This document shows, piece by piece, positions 1 to 11,400 of a stretch of 64,000 nucleotides of DNA. The stretch is from assembly GCF_910592395.1 (NCBI RefSeq), contig NC_088324.1, forward strand, positions 8,954,953 to 9,018,952, in the 5' to 3' direction. The position numbers and the translations under genes were made by a program. Below the pieces are notes generated by a model. That model was not told the origin of the DNA, did not search any database, and saw only the letters and a list, made by a program, of their open reading frames with translations. The stretch's first letter is position 1. Every line of letters begins with the position of its first letter. Source of the stretch: Lineus longissimus. Taxonomy: Eukaryota > Nemertea > Pilidiophora > Heteronemertea > Lineidae.

Positions 1-221
1 ATTTATTCTTCTAAATATCATGAAATTACAACTTGAACATTTTCTCAAAATATCCACATTTTAAAAAATTTCTTTTAATGACATGGAAGACAACGACAGT
101 CTGAGTACTGAACCAAGATATTTGGGGTGAAAACAGCAAAGTCTGGTTGATTGAGAGGGAATATTGCAGAAGCAGTTACGCGAGTGGAACCCTTAACATA
201 AGCAAATAATAGCCGACTCAC

Positions 222-2504
222 TGGCTCCCATGGTGTACCCCGACGCCGGGATACAATTTAAGTCGTGGAGTGGCTTAAAGATGGCTATGAGGACGAGTTC
301 GAATCTACTCGAATGAATATTTTCCAGGTAAACTGAAAAAAGAAATTCATCTTCTGGCTGGGAAAATAAAGTTACTTCAAACATTACACACGAGCCTTTG
401 ATGTAGTGATATTTTTCATAACGTAACGTACATTTTCCCTTCCTCGGACCGTAGTAGTCTTTACCGGACGTCTATACTAAGGCCTCTACAGATATGTAGA
501 CTTCATCAGCCGGGGACATTGACCACTGGGACACTGGCAAGCAACCATCCATGTGTGTGTTCTTATTGTAAAGGCCAAAAATATTATATGGGGTAGGCAT
601 GGTGTTTCCCTCTGGTCATCCCTCAACACCAGTGCAGTGAGAACACCAACCATAAAACGACAAGAAAACAAAGCCAACAATCTTAGAAAGCCGCAGGTGG
701 TGTACTTTTGAAAACGGCACGCCGGTTTTCGTTGTTAGGCCTACAGGACTCCATCACAGCCGCAAGCTTCCTCTGTACATTTTTACACACAGAACTCTAC
801 TGATCTCGATGGATTTTCACAAGATGAATTGAAGCACTGTCGTGAGCTACCAAATCTGATCAAGGATCTCCTCAAACTTGGTTTTTGTAATGTATTGAGT
901 ACATTCGAGCATTTTAGTTTTCCTGTAGGTAAGGTTGCATGCCGTAACCAATAGTACACCACCTGTAGAAGCATGCGATCCCTTAACACGATAACCGACT
1001 CACTCCCTCCCATGGCCGGGAAAAAGTTTGTGTCGTAGATGGGGTCCAGAACAGAGATGAGGACCAATTTGCTTTCTCTTGAATGGATCTTTTCTAGGTA
1101 AACTGAAAAAGAAATACACGCAGCTTCCATTGCAATACTCAGTATGCAGACGAGGTTTATTGTCGAAGTTGTTTGGTCTACAGAACTATAACATTTTGGC
1201 CAAACAGCTCCTGTACGCATGTGAGTTCCGCTGAACCTGATCACAATGCCTTAGCGATATATCAAATAGATCATTCAAAGAGCGTAACAAATAAAGCGAT
1301 GTTTCTTTCGATGACAAGAATGGAATGTCGATCCTCTCAAAACATCATCTATACCGTGTCTGTGGGTCTTTATGTAACGAAATGTGCTTCAAATGGCCTT
1401 GCACTCTCCAAGCATACCTCTGTCACGCAGTGCCACAGTATCTTTTCGAGTAAAAGTAGGATGTAATGTAGATAGGGAGTTTTCGCAGAGCCCCCGCCGA
1501 AACGTCCACTAGAACGCCTATCCCATTGTTCGACCTCCTTTATCGAACAATGGGATAGGTTTCGGAGGCTTTACGAAAACTCCTTATCGACAACGTGTTT
1601 TTGAAAGAAAAAGATTTACCAGTGTCGCGCATAAATACCACAAACATTCGTACTTAGTCGTATATCGACGTTTGTATACTTGGCTTGAGAAACCTTATCG
1701 GTGACTGACCATATATCAACGATGTCGGTCACGAGGTCTTTCAGGGGATAACCTTAACGAACCGTCAACGACCAGGTCGTGTATGCTTAAACAATATAAC
1801 GTATAGGTATACCGCATGTGAATAAACTTCATGAAACATCATATTCTGCCGACATATCGATCCGTAGTGTCACGTTCATTACAATTGGGATAACGGCTGT
1901 TGCTTTCATAGGCTAAATACATATCTCGCATAGGCCTATCATGTGCAGAAAACTACCATTCTGCATAATACTCAAATTATCAGTGTGGTGTCATTAACGT
2001 ATGCAAACCAGATGGAACCGGTGGAATGCAAATAGACATTGCAATGAGACATTGTGTCGTTGACTAACTTTTGCGTGTTATTTGGAATAAAAAGAGAAGG
2101 TGATAAATAAATGTAGCAAGAATAAGTAATATTAGTGACAACATTAGCAAGAATAAACACAAACTTGGCCTGGTTGACGTCACTACAACGCCATCAGCAC
2201 GCAAAAGCACACAACAACTCGCAACAAAATAAAGGGACACCAGGGCGCTGACTTTGTACATGTGTATATTGGTAAACATACGAGACATAACTGATGTAGT
2301 TTGTCGCTTAATTCGTGCAGGCCGTTAGAACGATGCAAAATCTGCTCAAGTCAGCATGACAGGCGGGTTATTCAGGATGTGCGCCTTTTACCCTACTTGA
2401 GAACTCAAATCTGGACTTGAAAACTTACATTCCAACGCATGCCGGAAGTATTCGCTCTGGTCTATAGCAATTGCGACGGTTCGGGTTGGTTCTGTGTCTG
2501 CCAT
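222..2504 (-). CDS. Universal stress protein paralogue, 5' part, with two alternative second exons
   Basis: Minus-strand UspA-family gene that runs off the left edge. The first coding exon is 2429-2504, with ATG at 2504-2502. It encodes MADTEPTRT followed by the first beta strand VAIAIDQSE, whose Asp normally contacts the adenine of ATP, and ends in phase 1 at a GTAAGT donor. A 5'UTR intron acceptor (TTTTTCAG) lies just before it, so the transcript starts further right. Two homologous second exons follow: 1004-1102 (99 nt, YLEKIHSRES...VLISVLDPIY) and 222-332 (111 nt, YLENIHSSRF...LVLIAIFKPLH). Each has a CTTTTTCAG acceptor, a GTGAGT donor and phase 1 at both ends, exactly as exon 2 of the plus-strand gene at 4594-8045. 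Equal phase at both ends means either one or both could be included. Only one fits a normal Usp fold, so mutually exclusive use is my inference. Later exons, including the ATP-binding glycine motif, lie outside the window. Confidence 0.78.
1471..1588. repeat. 118-bp palindromic element with a perfect 17-bp inner stem
   Basis: Outer arms GATAGGGAGTTTTCG and CGAAAACTCCTTATC pair with one mismatch. An inner stem at 1517-1533 (CCTATCCCATTGTTCGA) pairs perfectly with 1543-1559 across a 9-nt loop. Probably a small foldback MITE. It lies between exons 1 and 2 of the minus-strand stress-protein gene, so it would also be transcribed as intronic hairpin RNA. Confidence 0.55.
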
Positions 2505-2516
2505 GGTCTAGTTTCT

Positions 2517-4558
2517 GAAAAAGAACGAGTGGTGATTGTGTCAGCTGGAACCGTCTGTAAAAAGGCGTTAGTGAGACATTTATGTTTGTTCCTTTATGGT
2601 AGGAACAGTCAGGTGTCCGGTGTAACGTTTTTGAGCGTTTCCCAAGATTGTTTGGACGGGAACGCTGAAAGATAGACAGGTTGAGATGCTTTTCTCTGTT
2701 TCACCCTCAGGCCTATGTAGGGTAAGCAGGGTCTTATTTGATAAAATGAAATCGTCTTCACTCTGTGTAGAATCAGAAGAAATGCCTTGAAGAGGTCGAT
2801 AGCCTACACCGGTGTAGCAGTCTGAAATGTCCGGTGTGACAGCGGATATAGTCCCCCTGGAGTCATAGTCCGGTAGCATTGTATTTGACCAATTAAGCAG
2901 CATGATCTATTGTACCGCTAACCCTAACCAAAACATTTAGCAATGCGGGCTATTGTTACACGGACTATCAGCCCTAGTACTACTATCCCTTGCACACCGA
3001 CCTTTGACTAAAAGTTTCCGACCCTATCGCAGCATGTGTATACATGTATATATATGCATATATGGTGACGGGCTATAAGGTAATGGCTCATCTATATTTT
3101 TATAGCCCAGGTCCATAAGAGGTCAAATGTGCAATGATTTTGTGGAGATGACAAGGAAGACCTGCATGACGGCGCAGCCTCCCCGCGGGAAGCCTAAAAA
3201 GGGTTACACCTACCTAAAATATAGATGCGCTCGATCAAAAATGTCACTAACGCTATTAGACAGCGAGCAGACGACAAGCAAGACTCTCCGTGACCTTTCC
3301 CGCTGCGGTGTACTAGTCTCGCGCACGGCTCAATTACGTCTCTATCAATGCGTATCTTTACAATTTCCGCAGGTGCGCGAGATTTGATATAAATGGTGAC
3401 CTAATTTTCCCGCTTTTACGTGTAAACAGCTGCGGAAAGAGGCCGTCAGGTCGATTTATTATCACTAGACGTATTCTGTACATTGATTGTTCAACATTTG
3501 CTCGATCTGTGTAGGTTAAGGTCGACAGATTTGGTGGATCGAGGGAGGAAAGCGGTAAGGTTTTGAAGTGTGGAAGGTGGGGCAGTGCAACTGCGACAAC
3601 TTCTTACCGACCACGTGTCTACTTTAAGGGTTGACCATAGGTCCATAGGTACCGCCATTTTGGGTAGAACTTGAAATCATGAAGCAATTCGAACTCCTTC
3701 AAAACGTAGTGAATGCTCATTTCTAGGGCTGTAGTATGTTCTTTGTGTTCCAGTGAACAGACTCCAGCCCTAAAAATGACCATTCAATACATTTGGAAAG
3801 AGTTTTATTGCTTTAGGATTTGGAGGTCTAGCTGAAATGGCAGTAGGCCTACCCATGCTATGGTCAACCCTCAACTTACATGTATCTGAGTAGGCTACTG
3901 CATGGGTATGGGGCTATCATCTTGGGGGTTCTAGCTGATGTGTAGGCTATATATACTAGGCCTACCATATTCACCAATCACTAGGGACTATTGGTCCTCC
4001 AGTCAGTGCCTGTGCTCTCCTCATGACAAGTGTAGGCCCTATAGCTTGAACCATGGCATTGACAGAGGCCAGGGGCAAGGCCTTGACCTTGCTTATGGCC
4101 AAGATTTATAGCTGTTTCTGTGTATTCTGTTTGTTAGTGAGAGGCCGGATGCTGGGGCCTGATAGGCCTACAATAGGCCTACAAAGAATAATACATGTAC
4201 GTGTAAGCCCGGTGTTCATGGTGTAGGTGACTATTGGCATAGTTATAAGCTTTAGTCGGGTCATTCTTCAAAAGACCAAAACGTGTACATGTATATAGGC
4301 TACTGAATATCAGTGGGCAAAGGTAGGCTGCCTAACTGCATTTTCCTCATTGTGATACATAGCCATGTATAGCCTACTACTCGACTAATAGGTTCCAGTG
4401 ATGACCAGTATGGAGCAGGCATGTAGATTCTCTGCCTAACCACACCATCAAAATGCCAGCAGGCCTATATCTTTACCGTTGACCAGCAAAACGATGACTT
4501 GAACGTCAAAAGTATGATTCTACGAAAATACTGTAGAATTTTCTTCTTTTTTTTTCAG
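2517..4558. other. Region between the two divergent stress-protein genes
   Basis: About 2 kb separates the innermost 5' exon boundaries of the head-to-head pair (2514 minus, 4559 plus). It must contain or border both 5'UTR exons and both promoters, but I could not place transcription starts. It holds one inverted-repeat element at 3628-3871. No coding exon was seen. Confidence 0.5.
3628..3871. mobile_element. Palindromic MITE with AGGGTTGACCATAG termini
   Basis: Terminal inverted repeats of 14 bp (AGGGTTGACCATAG at 3627-3640, CTATGGTCAACCCT at 3858-3871). The interior is itself an imperfect hairpin: TTCTAGGGCTG near 3722 pairs with CAGCCCTAAAAATG near 3769. A partial second copy lies at about 63821-63890. 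No coding capacity, so a non-autonomous DNA element. No clear target-site duplication was seen. Confidence 0.6.
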
Positions 4559-4593
4559 TGACATAGCACAAGAGAATCGTCTTGCGAGCCAGA

Positions 4594-7500
4594 ATGACAG
4601 AAACTGAAGCGCCTATGGACACAGCCCAGGAAACTGAGGCGCCAGTGTCACCAACCGAAACACATGAAAAGCGCTTTGTAGCTCTAATCGCTATTGATGC
4701 CAGTGACCATGCCAAAACTGCTTTTAAATGTAAGTACAGTAGAACCTCTCTATCAAGGACACCCTCGGGACTGACAGGTGCTGTCCTTAATAGAGAGGTG
4801 TCCTGATTAGAGAGGTCAAATTGTTTGGAAATGATCCATTTGGCTTATGTTTGGGACCAGAATCACTGTCCCTATTAATAGAGAGGGTGTCCTGGTGGTT
4901 ATAGAGGTGTCTACTAAGGGAGGTTCTACTGACTTGTACAATGTTCATGTTCAATGTACATGTAGCTGTCTTGTCAATACATCTATACATCTTATCTCGG
5001 GCTGTGCTATCACAAGTTTTCCAAGATATATTAAAAGTAAGTTGTTTTGTTTGCTGCCAAAATTGCTGATACTCGCATATAACCTAAATTATAATAGGAT
5101 GTGACAATTGGCACACAGAAAGTATAAACTAGTCATCTGACCTTCATTTGACTGTAGATTAATTATAGGACAGTTTGACTGCCTTGTTCATCAGGTATTG
5201 TATGAAAATGACTTTATGTACTGTTGTATTCTCATGGTGGAAAAAACACTGTACGAATATAATGTCGATGCCTTGAAGTCAAGTTGTTCGTTGAAGTCAA
5301 GAGTAGGTCAACAACTTGACTTTACAGTACACAAGAACTACTCAGTTAGGCCAGGAAAAATTGTTTCACGTCCGAACATTTTATTGAAATTGGGGGGGGG
5401 GGTACTTTTTATCTTTTTCCTCTATGATGGTAGGCAGAGTCAGCACAATTCAAGAGAAAATACGTCCGCACCATGACCTTAGGACATTATGTCATGTTTC
5501 TAAATGAACCCTCCTCCAACGGAGACACAGAATATTAGAATATGGCAGGAATGAAGGAAATCCACTAATTTATGGAAATATGTATGAAATTAGTACAACC
5601 TAATACTTGTAAATAGAAAACCCTTTGTATTTGGCAGTTGTTTGAAGATTTTTTTCAAATATTCTTTCGAGCCTGTTATCATTTTCATTATCTAGCCGTG
5701 TGTTAGCAGGCACCATTATTAATTTTTTTTGCAGATTATATGGAAAATATCCATCGCCCAGATAACCGCGTTGTCTTTGCCCATAGTTGTGAACCTCCTC
5801 ATCTCCCCGTGGGGGTTGGTGCAGTTGGATTTGGACGTAAGTATTCTGGCATTGTCCTTGGAAGTAGTATTTGTAATTGCAAGCACTGATATTCCCTTTT
5901 CTTTGGTAGATGGATACCTAGGAGTTGCACTGGCGTGTATGGCAAGCCAAAGCGGAATTTATTCAAGACTTTAGAATTACCATTCAAGAAGCTAAATATA
6001 AGTTCAAGAAGGAAATATATGTTCAAGACTAAAATATGTTCAACCTTGAATCAAATGTTTTCAACCTTGAATAAAATATGTTCAACCTTGAATAAAATAT
6101 GTCCAACCTTGAACAAAATATATTCAACCTTGAACAAAATATATTCAAGACTCACGTGACCATATTCAAGACGCACGTGACCACAAAATTGATATGGTAC
6201 TTGTGTTGCGTTTCGGAGCTCGAATTGTTCGCACGAGGTTTTGACACATGGTTGTACACGTACCTAGCCGCCTACACCTGACATGTACTGTAATCCTACA
6301 CATCATGACATGGATGCCGAGTGAATGTCAGAGTCGATACATGTTTCACAGACATATCAGGCAAATTATAGGTTCAAAATGCGCAATGCCTCTCACCTTT
6401 GCCGACACCACTGTATCGGATTCTCGTTGTCTTTTGACATGTTCGAGTGTTATCATGTCGTGAAACAGAACGCATCAGAAATACCACAGATTCTACGCTC
6501 TACGTCATCAATTTTGTGGTCACGTGCGTCTTGAATATGGTCACGTGAGTCTTGAATATATTTTGTTCAAGGTTGAATATATTTTATTCAAGGTTGAACA
6601 TATTTTATTCAAGGTTGAACATATTTTATTCAAGGTTGAAAACATTTGATTCAAGGTTGAACATATTTTATTCAAGGTTGAAAACATTTGATTCAAGGTT
6701 GAACATATTTTAGTCTTGAACATATATTTCCTTCTTGAACTTATATTTAACTTCTTGAATGGTAATTCTAAAGTCTTGAATAAATTCCGCTTTGGCTTGC
6801 CATAGGCGTGAAGCCGGCCCTGGAATCTTACACCTTTAACTGTGTTTTTAAACTGTGGCTCGGACTGCATCATGACGTGGTTCCATTTGAAGTGTGCCCT
6901 TTTTCTCCAGACTAAATTGCTGTGCCCTTCTGTAACGAATTGTGACCCTGCATCGCTCTGTTGCATGACTCCTTTCTTGACTCTTCTGTGACTCCTGCGT
7001 TTTGGCACTTCTTTTAGGAAGTGGTGTCTTAATCACCCTGGCAACCCAAGATGAAGGTAGGCCTAGTCATTAGGTCTGTTCCCTTTGCATCCATTGTGCC
7101 GGTTACCTACGACGATGAACTTGCCGGAATCCATTGTGGTTTGGTGAAATTAAGAGGGAAATGAACTGAAAAGAGTGACATGTATTCTTATGATAGTGCG
7201 ACTGTACAACTGTACTGTCTCAAAGTATATTCATTCCCCAGCCTTCGTATCAGGGAAACCTTCCTGTAGAAACCAACGTTGTTTCCCTTCCCCTTACAGT
7301 CAACAGATTATAAATTAAAATTAGAAAAAAACAGGCCTTTTGTGTGATTTTGATGTACATTTTTGCAAGCTAGATTCATCTAAAATTAGAAAAAAACAGG
7401 CCTTTTTATGTGATTTTGATGTACATTTTTGCAAGCTAGATTCATCTCGTTATAGTCTCTACTGTAGCTGAGTCTATTTGTTTCCTTTTCAGAAATGGCA

Positions 7501-8045
7501 ATCCCAGCAGCTCAATGGGACGAAATGGTCGTCAAGAAGAAGCAGGAACTACGTCAGCTGAGAGACCACTATGACAAAATGATAGGAGATGGAAAGGCAA
7601 GTTTTCTCTTTCATGTGTATTTTGCATCAAAATCTTTTTACAAATTTGTGAGCATGTTGGCAAAACTGGGTGGCTCTAAGAGTCTGTGTTTCCTTACGGA
7701 GCCAATGGTAAAAATCTAACTTATCTATTTTATCTGCTCCAGGTGAAGCATAAGCTGCATGTTCTCGAGCATGTCGGCAAACCCGGCGAAGCAATCTTAA
7801 AAATCGCCGAAGAGGAGAAGGCCAATCTGATAGTCTTGGGCACGCGGGGCCTCGGTGCCGTCCGACGTACAATCTTGGGCAGCGTAAGCGACTACGTTCT
7901 CCACCACGCGCATATTCCTGTTTTGGTGTGCCACGAGGAGGAAACTCATGATAAGCACCACCATCATAATAAGCACCATGGACGCTTCCATTTTGGAAAA
8001 AGCAAGCAGAGTAAGGAAGAAGATGAGGAGAAGAAGGCTGAGTAG
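4594..8045 (+). CDS. Universal stress protein (UspA domain), complete, four coding exons
   Basis: Coding exons are 4594-4729, 5735-5836, 7493-7596 and 7743-8045, giving 214 residues. The N-terminal extension is acidic with repeated TEAP. The first beta strand is FVALIAIDASD (residues 28-38), with Asp35 the usual adenine-contacting residue. Exon 2 gives YYMENIHRPDNRVVFAH. Exon 3 is an amphipathic helix. Exon 4 holds KPGEAILKIAEEEKANLIVLG and then the ATP motif G147-x2-G150-x9-G160-S161, so ATP binding should be retained. Residues 183-198 form a histidine-rich tail and the end is Lys/Glu-rich, beyond the usual ~150-residue domain. Introns 1 and 2 are phase 1; intron 3 is phase 0 and starts with GC (AAG|GCAAGT). 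The ATG is chosen because a TTTTTCAG acceptor at 4558 marks a 5'UTR exon and the domain begins soon after. Expected role: cytosolic stress-linked nucleotide-binding protein; the exact substrate is unknown. Confidence 0.88.
4737..4931. mobile_element. pogo/Tigger-like MITE abutting the exon 1 splice donor
   Basis: Imperfect terminal inverted repeats CAGTAGAACCTCTCTATC and its counterpart ending GGAGGTTCTACTG, with internal copies of the AGAGAGGTGTCC motif. The left flank is TA, as expected of TA-targeting Tc1/mariner/pogo elements; the right flank is AC, so that half has mutated. A diverged second copy is at 21662-21850. The element starts only 7 nt inside intron 1 of the stress-protein gene. 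Confidence 0.62.
5938..6804. mobile_element. Foldback element with 21-bp tandem repeats in both arms
   Basis: Long inverted repeat: the left arm 5938-6193 and right arm 6507-6804 are reverse complements, flanking a unique ~310-bp centre. Ends are TATGGCAAGCCAAAGCGG and its complement. Each arm carries a tandem array of a ~21-bp unit containing TTCAACCTTGAA, about 5 copies on the left and 7 on the right, so copy number has drifted. The 6-bp sequence GGCGTG directly flanks both ends (5932-5937 and 6805-6810), a good candidate target-site duplication. It sits in intron 2 of the stress-protein gene. No transposase was seen. Confidence 0.78.
7317..7447. repeat. Two-copy ~65-bp tandem duplication
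   Basis: The segment starting AAAATTAGAAAAAAACAGGC at 7317 is repeated almost exactly at 7382, differing by a few bases after CCTTTT. It is a recent duplication within intron 2, about 45 bp before exon 3 of the stress-protein gene. Confidence 0.8.
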
Positions 8046-8406
8046 ATTGTTTTTGGAACACCCTGTGGCATGTTAACATTAAAGGCCAGTGCTCTCTCGT
8101 TCATTATATTTCCTTGTTGCGCAGGAAAATGGAAAAAAATCGTTGCTGTAGTGCTTGGTTGATAGTTTGCAGTACATGCAAAGTCGATGAAACCTGGGAT
8201 TTTAGAATATGTATATTCATGTTTTGGTTGTAAAACAATCGTTTCCAGTTTGAAGTACTTCATTTAATTTTGTTACATTTGACATTGAAAATAGTATATG
8301 TACTACATGTATAATGTGTGAAAGTGAATATTCTAAGGTTACGGACTATGTTTTACATGGTTGAGTTTCATTTTGGTGGCCTTATTTCTGTATCTCTGAA
8401 GCATAG

Positions 8407-8412
8407 AATAAA
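8407..8412 (+). promoter_or_regulatory. Polyadenylation signal AATAAA of the plus-strand stress protein gene
   Basis: Canonical AATAAA about 360 nt after the stop codon at 8043-8045, followed by T/G-rich sequence (CAAAAACTTTTTTCTG, GTTGGTGGTGG). This fits a 3'UTR end. Confidence 0.55.
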
Positions 8413-11400
8413 CCTTGTATCAAAAACTTTTTTCTGCGACTTCGTGTTGGTGGTGGTATATGTTAACTCTCGGTAAATGAATGTGTGCCGAAAGCTTGTG
8501 ACTCTGCTACTACATAATTTGCCAGCAGGCGTCAGGCAAGAAGCATTACTTTCATTTTGACAAATATTCGGGCCCTGCTGTGCCCATCATTATGTCTCCC
8601 GCCGTGGCCCTTGAAATGCTGAATATATACCCCCTAACCCCCGCCCTATTGTTGGGAATACTCCCTCCTCCGGTTGACATATAAGAATGATGCATAAAAA
8701 GAGATGAGTGTGAGCTTATGTGTGTCGTGCAGGAGTGGCAATAGATGGAGACGCCATGTGCGTGATCTCCCTGCGTGCTGGTTGTGACTTTGTCCTCGTA
8801 TAGTCTGTGTCCACGTGTGCCTGATACCGTGTCATGGTCGGTCGTCAGTTTTTGGCCATTCGGATTTACCGAACGCCCCTTATTTTTGATCATGTCTTTG
8901 ACGAGGGGGGGGGGGGGCTTACACTCGATGGCATCTGCAGAGCACCCTACCCCAAAATGTGTGACAGGCGGCGCTTATTTGTTGAGGAAAGGATGACGAC
9001 CCATGCAGGACAAATAGACGCACATCTTTCAGCCACAAGCTCCTCAATACGCCTTCGGGCATCTGCCACCACCTCACCAGTGCCTTTATCTGGACCTAGC
9101 CACACCATCATTCACGTAACGCCAACTTTAATGCAGAGTTGTGGACTTGTCAATAAGAGATCTAGTGTTACTGTGCTGTCCTATTTCCATGTTTACCGAC
9201 ACTCGAGCTGAAGATGCGCTCATGAAAAAAAAATGACGCAAAGTTGCATGAATTCTCCAAAATAGAATCCGTCACAAAAGATTTAATGAAGTTGAGCTTG
9301 AAAAGGAGAGATGTTATCAATGGAAATTTCTCGAGAATGTCAACACTGATAAGTTGTCACAATGGATGGAACGCATCCTATAGTACTGTAGTACAGTTCG
9401 GTAGTAGACGCTTGGGCGACTTCCAATTTGAGTTGGTTCGAAGTGGTTAGAGGAATTAGCAAAACGACTTTGAAATGGACGCAATAACGGATTAATGTGG
9501 TGTTTAAAGTCATTGGTGGGGCGCACGGCAACACCACTGAGGCATCAGTGCGAAGACATTCAAGGAAAATTACCTTGCTTTCGCTGGGCGTCCCACACTC
9601 CCAAACTAGCCTTCAACAAGAGAGCGTGAAATGCGCAGTACATAAAGCCGGCAACTAGAAGCGTTATGCAGAAAAAAAAAAGAAAAAACTTTTTGAACCC
9701 GTGAAAAGCTCGCTAGAAATGTTCATTTTGCTTGAAAACGAGTTCTAGGGCCTAGGCCCCGAAATTCCCCACACCTCTCATTGATTCCTTAACATTCCCG
9801 TTTCACACAAGAGTTTAAAAAATGATGCTTTTGAAAGTCGCTCTTCTGCGGTGATTAAGGGCAGCCTTCATTTACATACATTGCTAGTTAACATTCTCTA
9901 TGCGACAGTCTCGCCCGCATCCACCCACTCCTGTTAGGCACGAGGTTGAAATATCGATTGCGGGCTGTGTAGGTAAATTTAGCACTGTGCGCATTTGCAG
10001 CAAGCCGGCTTGAGGATAAGACTGGCGGGATATCAAATACGAACCTGAATACGGATACATACGGATTAGCGTTTACAGGTAGGTGATATATGCAATAACA
10101 TTTCACCATATCGAACGTCTGATAGTTTTTCATAGGCCACCTTAAGGGTCGATTTTATCAGGGATTAAATTGTTGTCTCCTCTCCTCGCTTTGCTTTTGA
10201 TTCTTACCATCAAAAGAGGTACCGCATTTTTTAAGAGAGCTTCATACCTCCCTTTTAAAAAGGCATGCGCTGCACGGTGGTTATTTGAAAGTAATACGTA
10301 AAAGTTTGGACATTCCAAAGAAGGGCGCAGTATCGTTTCCATTTTATAATGTATCTGTGTGATATTTGAAATATGCACCAACCATGAATAAAACGGTATT
10401 ATGTTGTCAGGAGTATGCCTACATGTACTTAGAGTGAATGTATGTGTGTTTGTGTGGCAGCGCTTGTTGAACATGCTGATAGTTCCCGCTCACCACTCTG
10501 ATATTTGGCCCGAGACTAGATCAGTCACCACGTTGCCTAACTGGGGGAGTGGCCACGCTTCTGCAACTGACCCTTGTCCTACCATGAAGCCGGCTCGATG
10601 ATGGTCTTATATATATAGCCCTGCTGTATGCCATACGTCCGTAGTTGGGTCGGCAGTCGCATTTCTTTACCTCAGTTTGTTTGTAATTCTTCAGACCATT
10701 TAACGTTAACCGTCCAACATTTGTCTAAGCCCTACTGATCCGTAATGACCATCGTTTTTACACTGTATAGAGAGTATGAGAGGTGGGGGTCATGTTTTTG
10801 TGACAATTGCTTTTCTCTTTTTTCATTGTGATTGTCAAACGATGGGCAATAATAGTCACCTTTTTTTCTCAAACAATGTACGTTGTACTTGTTGATAATG
10901 TTAGCAGCTGGCAGTCGAACTCCCGTAAACGCCTGCCCGGGCATTATCATTGATTTATCGCGCTTTATATTTGATTTATTCGCATTTTATACTATTATAT
11001 TGCTGGAACGTCCTCAGTGCGGCAGCTATATTTACATGTACACTCTGTTAAAGGCGTGATCTTTTTTCTCGAAATTATCTGTAATCATGTCAGTAGGTAA
11101 ATTCTGAATGATTTCTGTCCGCTTAATTTCGTTTCTGGTAGAACCAGTCATTCCAAAGCACTTCTTTTTTTATCAAATAATCATTATGAGCTTTCAAGTG
11201 TTAAAGGTTTTCTCGATACCAATATTGCCCATAATATCACATTATCTCGATGATAACTACATTGTATACTACTGTACCAAAAGGGACCAATGTCCTATAC
11301 ATACTCTTTATATTCCTGGGAAAAAAACGTGCCACGCTGGGAAAGTAGAAACGAGGACACTACTAATACTTTTGGTAACCAGTCAGTTCACCACCAGCTG

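Noticed and set aside
6541-7008. 155-residue minus-strand frame with repeated CSTLNKI units
   Set aside because: It is only the 21-bp tandem repeat of the foldback element's right arm plus flank read in one frame; 21 is a multiple of 3, so the frame stays open by construction.
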